DNA of 12,047 nucleotides from Acidobacteriota bacterium (GTDB lineage: Bacteria; Acidobacteriota; Vicinamibacteria; Marinacidobacterales; SMYC01), in assembly GCA_029263435.1 (NCBI GenBank), contig JAJCXL010000154.1, positions 1 through 12,047 of the forward strand, given 5' to 3'. The notes below the pieces were generated by a model. It was given only the letters and a program-made list of their open reading frames with translations. It had not been told where the DNA came from and did no database searches. Shown piece after piece: positions 7,907 to 12,047 of this stretch (position 1 is its first letter; every line of letters begins with the position of its first letter). A program made the translations under genes and the position numbers.

Positions 7907-8912
7907 ACAGCTCCTCCGTCAGGGGCGTCCATGCGGGGATGTCCCGGTGGGGCTTGCGCCCGATCACGCGATCGGCTTCCGCCGGGGACAGGCCTTCGGC
8001 ATGCCTGAGATAAGCCAGGTGGTCTTGCACGAGCGGGACTCCTTCTTTGAGATCCACCCGACTCAAGATCGCTCTTCTCATCATGTGATGGTAGCGCTCG
8101 GCCCCGGCACTTCGACTCAACTCCGGACGGCCAAAGGAGGCTTCCGCTTGACGGATCAGAGTCACCATCGAAGCGAACTGCGCTTTTTCGAGCGCGGATT
8201 CGTAATCGAAGCCTTTGGCGCTGCGGTCGATCGTCATGTGCTTTTCGACGAGGTTCGCACCGAACGCGATGGCGAGGGCGGGGAGGATGAGTGACAACGT
8301 CGAACCGCCGTCGACATGGTCCAAGAATCCCACCGGAAGTCCGAAGGCGCGCTTGAGCGTCTCGATGAAGCGCAAGTTGGAGTCGGCGGGGTCGGTGGGG
8401 AAGTTCTGGACGCCGTGCAGGAGCATGAGATCCGTCGCGCCTTCATCCCGACACGCGGACAACGCAGTCTCGACGACACCGAGCCCCGAGCCTCCGGTCG
8501 ATAGCAGCACGGGCTTGCCGGTCGCAGCCACCGCTCGGATGAAGTCGGGGTTCTCCATGTCCGTGGAGTGAATCTTGTAGGCCGCGACTTTCTGACGCTC
8601 GCCGAGCGTCAAAGACTCTCGATCGAACACGTCCGCGAAAATGGGGAGGCCCAGCGCCTGTCCGGCCCCGAGCACCCGATCCCACTCGTCCATGGAAAGC
8701 TCGATGCGGTCGAAGACGGAGCGGTTCGGATCTTCGGGTGAAACGAGTCGAGCGGCTCGAAACAGTTGAAACTTGACGCCGTCCGCTCCGGCGTCTCGTG
8801 CGTGTCCCGCGAGATCCAACGCGGTTACCGCCTCTCCTTGGTGGGCCGAAGCGACTTCCGCGAGCAGAAATGCCGGCTCGCCGTCGCCGATGACTCTCTT
8901 GCCTATTTTCAT
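7899..8912 (-). CDS. Divergent NeuB-family synthase with SAF domain (NeuB2, SpsE-like)
   Basis: Second NeuB-family protein, 337 aa, covering the whole family fold: TIM barrel (1 to about 265) and C-terminal SAF domain (about 278-337, RRAIL and LRHAEG). Residues predicted to matter are kept: E19, H24, KFQ (47-49), KIHSTD (113-118), STG (138-140), LDH (197-199) and VEKH (222-225) for metal binding, D236, and an arginine (R303) where NeuB has its SAF-domain arginine. Several signatures differ from NeuB1: EVASAHQG instead of EAGVNHNG, HGVQNFP instead of HCTLQYP, GFLDHVDGG instead of GLSDHTLG, and GFDYESALE where NeuB1 has SPDHHLSVD. This pattern suggests an active synthase with a different substrate rather than a dead copy. 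The ATG overlaps the upstream glycosyltransferase stop as ATGA. Tight coupling to the SpsF-like gene suggests the two act in sequence. Confidence 0.88.
   Translation of the reverse strand: MKIGKRVIGDGEPAFLLAEVASAHQGEAVTALDLAGHARDAGADGVKFQLFRAARLVSPEDPNRSVFDRIELSMDEWDRVLGAGQALGLPIFADVFDRESLTLGERQKVAAYKIHSTDMENPDFIRAVAATGKPVLLSTGGSGLGVVETALSACRDEGATDLMLLHGVQNFPTDPADSNLRFIETLKRAFGLPVGFLDHVDGGSTLSLILPALAIAFGANLVEKHMTIDRSAKGFDYESALEKAQFASMVTLIRQAEASFGRPELSRSAGAERYHHMMRRAILSRVDLKEGVPLVQDHLAYLRHAEGLSPAEADRVIGRKPHRDIPAWTPLTEELFD
7911..7917 (-). promoter_or_regulatory. Strong Shine-Dalgarno deciding a TTG start
   Basis: GGAGGAG on the minus strand lies 4 nt upstream of TTG 7906-7904, inside the last codons of neuB2. 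It supports a TTG start for the SpsF-like gene despite the 8-bp overlap. Confidence 0.75.
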
Positions 8913-10867
8913 GATGTCGTTGACTCTCTCGAAACGCCGGCGGTGTCGAGGATCGCTGCCACGATGCGCTCGGTCGCGCGACCATCCGCGCCCCCGGCAA
9001 ACTCTTGAATAAAGTCCTGTCGTTTCCGCTCGAGCTCCTCGGAAACGCTTGCGTCGAAGAGAAGTCTTCGGGCCGCATCGAGTATCGGCTCGCCCCCACG
9101 CACCCCGAGCGCGACTCCTTTTTCGACGAGGGCATCGAGATTGCTCGGCAAATTGACGACGAGCACCGGCCGGCCCAACACGAGAGCTTCCGACGACGCG
9201 AACGAGTCTACCGTCACCAAACCATCCGAGGCAAAAAGAAGCTCCAACAAATTGCTGTGGCCGGGCAGCATGCGAGTCCGTTCCGGCTGGAGCCTTTCAA
9301 TCACCGCGTCATAAGGCGAGGTGGCCTCGGCTTGATGAGGCTTGACGAAGAGCCAAATGTCGTCGAGCTGTTCGATGGCTTCGACGAGCTCCGCGAAGAC
9401 CGGTCCCACGGCGGTCCATCGGGTGGCAAGGACGACGAAGCGGCTGTCGTCTCCGAGTCCGAGCGAGCGTCTCACCGCGGCTGCGTCGTAGCCCTCGGCG
9501 GCTCTCAGGAGGTCGTCGAACTTCGGGCTGCCGGTGACTTCGATGCGGTCGGGGTCGTAGCTCCCGCGCTCGACGAGTAGATCTCTCGCCGCGGTTCCAT
9601 AGACCGCGGTGCGGGTCGGGATCGGTACCGCCTGCCCGTCCGATTCGCCCTCGAGCTCGAACGACGCGTGCTCATGCGAGAAGTAGTGCGGGTACATGAT
9701 GCCGTGCTGAATTGCGAAGGACGGGATGTCGAGCTCCCTGGCAGCAACGATCGCGGCCCGTCCGAGCCCGCTCGATTCCGCGTAGAGCACGAGCACGTCC
9801 GGTCGCTCCGCTCGAAGTGCGCGCGTCAATTCATGGAACGAACGGATGGCCCACGGGTGTTGGCGGTAGAACGTGTCGAAAAAGCATCCGAACGCTTCCT
9901 CTCCGAGCGCCACGCCGCGATGAGTCGGCGCGGCCTCCCGGCGGAACTGGCGCCACATCCGCCGGCTCTCCGAGAACGCGCCGAGCAGATGGAGGCTCGC
10001 CCGGAGCGTGAAGTATCGCCGGATGGGGCGGTAGGGAAGCGCGCCCTCGCCGATCTCCAAGACGTCTTTTGCGCTATCGACGAGACCCCGTTGCTTGAAC
10101 GGCCGAGGCGGACCGAAGGCGATGACGCTGGTGGCGGCGTTTTCGGCGACGGCTGGAAGGATTCGATCGAAGTACATCTCCCTGCCGCCGCGCCACATCG
10201 AGCCGTGAGTCAGGAAGAACACCCGCGGAGAGCCGGACGCTACGCTCGGAGGCCTCCGGAAGATGGACTTCACTCCGGTCGCCATCATCTTTAATAGGTC
10301 GCTCGCGTGAAGCATCCTCGTTCGAGCGCCGGAGGTGATTCTTTGCGGTGTCCTGCCACAGAGCTCGACGTCGTCGTGGAGGGCGCGGGCGGCCGTCTCG
10401 AGCTCGTGTCGCGGTGACACGATGACGAGCTTGCGAGGTTGGTGCGCTTCGATCAGGCGATGCAGTAGCTCGATATCGCGAATGACGATGCGCAGCGGTG
10501 TCTCATGGTAGAGATACAGCTCTGACCACCACCACAAGACCAGCGGCCCGTAGCGAAATCGCTCGCGAAAGAACTCGTTGCCGAAGCGCTTGAACCACCG
10601 GATGACCTCTTCTTCGATCTCGAAGTCGAGCTCTTCCGGGCTCACGGAAGGGGAAGCGAGCAGCTGGTGTGTCGTCGCGTAGGTGATGGATGCCTGGTCG
10701 AGGGCTTTCGCGACATCCTCGCTCGGAAAGCGATCCTGGACGATCTTGGGATGCTGCCAGGCAACCAGGGTCGCTCCTTCTGACTCGAAGGAGCGAAGGC
10801 GGCTTATCTCGTCGGCGGTTTCGGGAGCGCGACCGACGAGCACCATCGTCTCACTTTCGGTGCTCAA
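8909..10867 (-). CDS. Large GT-B-like glycosyltransferase, candidate nonulosonic acid or capsule transferase
   Basis: First gene of the leftward operon, 652 aa, no signal peptide or clear membrane span. The C-terminal half looks like the GT-B fold of capsule, CDP-glycerol-transferase-like and UDP-GlcNAc 2-epimerase-like proteins: QHGIMYPHY (387-395), GSPKFD (446-451), a VKPHQAE segment (508-514) like the KPHP motif of those families, and VDSFASSEALVLGRPV (553-568), a donor-binding-site pattern. Residues 1 to about 210 show no family I recognise; 213-222 (PRVFFLTHGS) may start the N-terminal Rossmann-like half. Next to nonulosonic acid genes, a role transferring that sugar to a surface acceptor is an inference. 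The translation begins at TTG (10865-10867), directly against the predicted transcription start. The in-frame ATG at 10844-10846 (codon 8), preceded by GTGAG, is at least as likely. The 3' end overlaps neuB2 by 4 bp. Confidence 0.7.
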   Translation of the reverse strand: MSTESETMVLVGRAPETADEISRLRSFESEGATLVAWQHPKIVQDRFPSEDVAKALDQASITYATTHQLLASPSVSPEELDFEIEEEVIRWFKRFGNEFFRERFRYGPLVLWWWSELYLYHETPLRIVIRDIELLHRLIEAHQPRKLVIVSPRHELETAARALHDDVELCGRTPQRITSGARTRMLHASDLLKMMATGVKSIFRRPPSVASGSPRVFFLTHGSMWRGGREMYFDRILPAVAENAATSVIAFGPPRPFKQRGLVDSAKDVLEIGEGALPYRPIRRYFTLRASLHLLGAFSESRRMWRQFRREAAPTHRGVALGEEAFGCFFDTFYRQHPWAIRSFHELTRALRAERPDVLVLYAESSGLGRAAIVAARELDIPSFAIQHGIMYPHYFSHEHASFELEGESDGQAVPIPTRTAVYGTAARDLLVERGSYDPDRIEVTGSPKFDDLLRAAEGYDAAAVRRSLGLGDDSRFVVLATRWTAVGPVFAELVEAIEQLDDIWLFVKPHQAEATSPYDAVIERLQPERTRMLPGHSNLLELLFASDGLVTVDSFASSEALVLGRPVLVVNLPSNLDALVEKGVALGVRGGEPILDAARRLLFDASVSEELERKRQDFIQEFAGGADGRATERIVAAILDTAGVSRESTTS

Positions 10868-10871
10868 GCCT

Positions 10872-10887
10872 GGAATTATACAATTCC
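10872..10887. promoter_or_regulatory. Near-palindrome in the divergent promoter region, possible operator
   Basis: GGAATT-ATAC-AATTCC: perfect 6-bp inverted arms around a 4-bp centre whose middle TA is also symmetric. It lies between the leftward operon and the rightward isomerase-like gene and contains the leftward TATAAT. On the plus strand it also contains TATACA (10877-10882), which could serve the rightward gene. A dimeric regulator bound here would block both promoters. The symmetry is seen; the function is inferred. Confidence 0.4.
10875..10880 (-). promoter_or_regulatory. Candidate -10 box (TATAAT) for the leftward operon
   Basis: A perfect TATAAT read on the minus strand, with a predicted transcription start near 10,868. 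This would make a message starting at the TTG (leaderless) or about 22 nt before the ATG at codon 8. I see no convincing -35 (TTGACA-like) at 16-18 nt spacing, so activation or a non-standard sigma factor is possible. It is the only perfect TATAAT I found just upstream of the operon. Confidence 0.5.
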
Positions 10888-10893
10888 GACATC

Positions 10894-11790
10894 ATGTATC
10901 GTCGTGAGTTCTTGCTGAGCGTCCCGCTGTCGGTCGTCTCTCTCCGTCAATCCCCCCCATTGTTTCGGATTTCCTTGGCCGAGTGGTCTTTCCACCGCGC
11001 GCTGCAGTCAGGCGAGATGGACCCCTTGGATTTCGCAACGGTCTCCAAACGTGACTTCGACATCGATGCCGTCGAGTACGTGAACGTCTTTTTCTTCGAC
11101 AAGGCGGAAGATACCGGCTATCTGGCGCAGCTTCGCGCGCGGGCGGAGAACGAAGGTGTCACGAGCCTGCTCATCATGTGTGACAACGAAGGCGATTTGG
11201 GAGCGGCGGATGCCACCGCGCGGACTCGCGCGGTGAACAATCATCACAAGTGGGTCACCGCTGCGCGAGCGCTCGGATGTCATTCGATCCGCGTCAATGC
11301 GAAGAGTGATGAATCGCTGGAGCCTTTGGAGCAAGCAAAGCTGGCAGCGGATGGGCTGCGCAAGCTTTGTGAGTTTGCCGATCCTCACGAGATCAACGTC
11401 ATCGTCGAGAACCACGGCGGCATCTCCTCGAACGGAGCGTGGCTCGCTTCGGTCATGAAGCTCGTGGATCATCCGAGAGTCGGTACGCTGCCGGATTTTG
11501 GAAACTTCCTCATCCGAGCCGAGCCGGAGACGTGGTACGACCGCTATCGAGGGGTGCGTGAGCTCATGCCGTTCGCCAAAGCCGTCAGCGCCAAGTCATA
11601 TGATTTCGATACCGACGGAAACGAGACTCGAACCGACTTCGAGAGGATGATGGCTATCGTCGTGGAAGCGGGCTATCGCGGCTATGTGGGGATCGAGTAC
11701 GAAGGCGACACTCTCAGCGAGGCGGAAGGCGTTAGAAGGACGCGGAATCTACTTCAACGCGTCGGCGAGAAGCTTTCGCTCGCCCCTTGA
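10894..11790 (+). CDS. Sugar phosphate isomerase/epimerase-like TIM-barrel protein with Tat-like N-terminus
   Basis: A 298-aa protein of the xylose isomerase-like TIM-barrel (AP endonuclease 2) superfamily, whose members use a divalent metal to isomerise or epimerise sugars; some are oxo-sugar hydrolases or of unknown function. Likely metal-site segments are VENHGG (171-176, E172), LPDFGN (199-204, D201) and VGIEYEG (265-271, E268). The N-terminus MYRREFLLSVPLSVVSL has a twin-arginine RREFLL followed by a short hydrophobic stretch, suggesting Tat export, though the region is short and I see no clear cleavage site. I chose ATG 10894-10896 because the in-frame extension further upstream lies entirely inside the opposite gene and is unlike the family. 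No ribosome binding site is visible; the plus-strand TATACA would give a nearly leaderless message. It is divergent from the nonulosonic acid operon and may share its control region. Substrate unknown. Confidence 0.85.
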   Translation: MYRREFLLSVPLSVVSLRQSPPLFRISLAEWSFHRALQSGEMDPLDFATVSKRDFDIDAVEYVNVFFFDKAEDTGYLAQLRARAENEGVTSLLIMCDNEGDLGAADATARTRAVNNHHKWVTAARALGCHSIRVNAKSDESLEPLEQAKLAADGLRKLCEFADPHEINVIVENHGGISSNGAWLASVMKLVDHPRVGTLPDFGNFLIRAEPETWYDRYRGVRELMPFAKAVSAKSYDFDTDGNETRTDFERMMAIVVEAGYRGYVGIEYEGDTLSEAEGVRRTRNLLQRVGEKLSLAP

Positions 11791-11799
11791 AAACCGGTT

Positions 11800-11826
11800 G
11801 TCGTAACGCGCTGTTAGACTTTCTGT
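11800..11826 (+). terminator. Weak candidate terminator after the isomerase-like gene
   Basis: GTC-(g)-TAAC, loop GCGCT, then GTTA-GAC (11800-11819) forms a 7-bp stem with one bulged G, 10 bp after the stop codon. It is followed by TTTCTGTT, only a short T-rich stretch. It is plausible but weak. Confidence 0.3.
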
Positions 11827-11843
11827 TCCATTTTGGAACAGAA
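11821..11843. repeat. Perfect 23-bp palindrome (10-bp arms, TTT centre)
   Basis: Arms TTCTGTTCCA (11821-11830) and TGGAACAGAA (11834-11843) are exact reverse complements around TTT. No T-tract follows on either strand, so it is not a typical intrinsic terminator. It looks like a dimeric repressor operator. CTGT and ACAG are separated by 11 bp rather than 8, so it is not a standard E. coli-type LexA box. A gene it might control would lie to the right of the window. Confidence 0.6.
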
Positions 11844-11879
11844 GAGTGTCGGAATGTGCAACGAATGCGGCTTTTGGGC

Positions 11880-11951
11880 AAAAAAAAAGCCACCGCCGGG
11901 GTTTAGCCCGGCTCTTTAGGACTTCCTCAGGGGTAATAAGAGGAGGGTGGC
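11880..11951 (-). terminator. Branched hairpin plus T9: likely intrinsic terminator for a leftward transcript
   Basis: On the minus strand GCCACC (11951-11946) pairs with GGTGGC (11894-11889), immediately followed by nine T residues (11888-11880). The stem encloses two more hairpins: GAGGAG/TTCCTC (11940-11945 with 11923-11928, including one G-T pair) and a strong GCCGGG/CCCGGC stem (11895-11900 with 11907-11912). The direct join of stem and T-tract fits an intrinsic terminator for a transcript entering from beyond the right edge. The three-way-junction shape is more elaborate than a usual terminator. Confidence 0.5.
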
Positions 11952-12047
11952 AAAGAGAAGCCTACCAGCAGTTGGCCGCCGGAGCAAATCTGGCAACGGG
12001 AACCTTTTGGACGCTCATCGCGTCCCTCGAAAGAGCGTCATTGGGCG
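11952..12047. other. Non-coding tail with further hairpins; no gene seen
   Basis: No coding region I would support. It contains GCCGGA-GCAAA-TCTGGC (11978-11994, 6 bp with one G-T pair), GGACGC-TCATC-GCGTCC (12009-12025), and the competing pair GACGCTC (12010-12016) with GAGCGTC (12033-12039), which cannot form together with the previous one. AAAGAG at 11952-11957 can also pair with CTCTTT at 11912-11917. This could be part of a structured leader, a small RNA or a 3' end. I match it to no known RNA family. Confidence 0.35.

Noticed and set aside
10690..10893. Upstream extension of the isomerase-like gene (366-codon frame)
   Set aside because: The added 68 residues overlap the opposite gene and lack family similarity, and the ATG at 10894 starts a sensible RREFLL N-terminus.
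11823..11841. LexA (SOS) box reading of the 23-bp palindrome
   Set aside because: CTGT and ACAG are 11 bp apart instead of 8, and the Gram-positive GAAC-N4-GTTC order is inverted here.
11869..11891. Hairpin GGCTTTT with AAAAGCC around the A9 tract
   Set aside because: A weak A-T-rich stem that uses the homopolymer; the GCCACC/GGTGGC-T9 reading on the minus strand explains the tract better.
11912..11930. GAGGAAGTCC on the minus strand resembling an RNase P RNA conserved segment
   Set aside because: One base is missing from the usual GAGGAAAGTCC and none of the other conserved RNase P segments follow.
11941..12027. T-box-like words (AGGGTGGCA and GCGTCCCT)
   Set aside because: The conserved ACCGCG after GGTGG is absent, the spacing is too long, and no stem I or specifier loop is recognisable upstream.
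1..12047. tRNA or rRNA genes, CRISPR arrays, insertion sequences, transposase genes
   Set aside because: None recognised on either strand; no direct repeat array, transposase motif or tRNA-like cloverleaf seen by eye.

Overview
The window is about 12 kb of GC-rich (roughly 58-60 % by eye), tightly packed bacterial DNA. Nine genes run leftwards on the minus strand as one apparent operon (about 10,870 down to the left edge). One gene runs rightwards (10,894-11,790), and a non-coding tail of about 257 bp (11,791-12,047) follows it. The divergent sugar isomerase-like protein starts with an RREFLL twin-arginine-like motif. Such proteins are common in Acidobacteriota, Planctomycetota and relatives, so I lean weakly to an uncultured Acidobacteriota-like organism. 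No rRNA or tRNA is present to settle this. The window begins exactly with GGATCC, which may be a BamHI clone or contig boundary.

Operon in transcription order: a 652-aa GT-B-like glycosyltransferase; a divergent NeuB-family synthase (NeuB2); an SpsF-type cytidylyltransferase; a canonical NeuB-family synthase (NeuB1); a fusion of a NeuA/PseF-like CMP-sugar synthetase domain and a PseG/SpsG-like UDP-sugar hydrolase domain; an extended-SDR NAD-dependent sugar epimerase/dehydratase; a multi-membrane-span GT39/ArnT-like glycosyltransferase; a CPA1 Na+/H+ antiporter; and alanine racemase, cut off by the left edge. Seven of the eight junctions are overlaps (ATGA, GTGA, TTGA or 8 bp) or gaps of at most 7 bp; the eighth is a 16-bp gap. 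This implies co-transcription and translational coupling.

The core (4,340-8,912) is a nonulosonic (sialic-like) acid module: hydrolysis of a UDP-sugar to a free hexose, condensation with phosphoenolpyruvate, and CMP activation. The glycosyltransferases at either end would move the sugar or others to a surface acceptor. The unusual point is duplication with divergence. There are two synthases and two nucleotidyltransferase domains. One synthase has altered motifs, and the NeuA-like domain has lost the lysines of its P-loop-like signature. No recognisable PseB/PseC/PseH or LegB/LegC/LegH is present, so the early pathway steps must be elsewhere or different.

A 16-bp near-palindrome containing a perfect TATAAT lies between the two divergent genes and could control both. 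The right-hand non-coding tail holds a weak hairpin, a perfect 23-bp palindrome, a branched hairpin abutting a T9 tract on the minus strand (a likely leftward terminator), and several further hairpins, two of them mutually exclusive.
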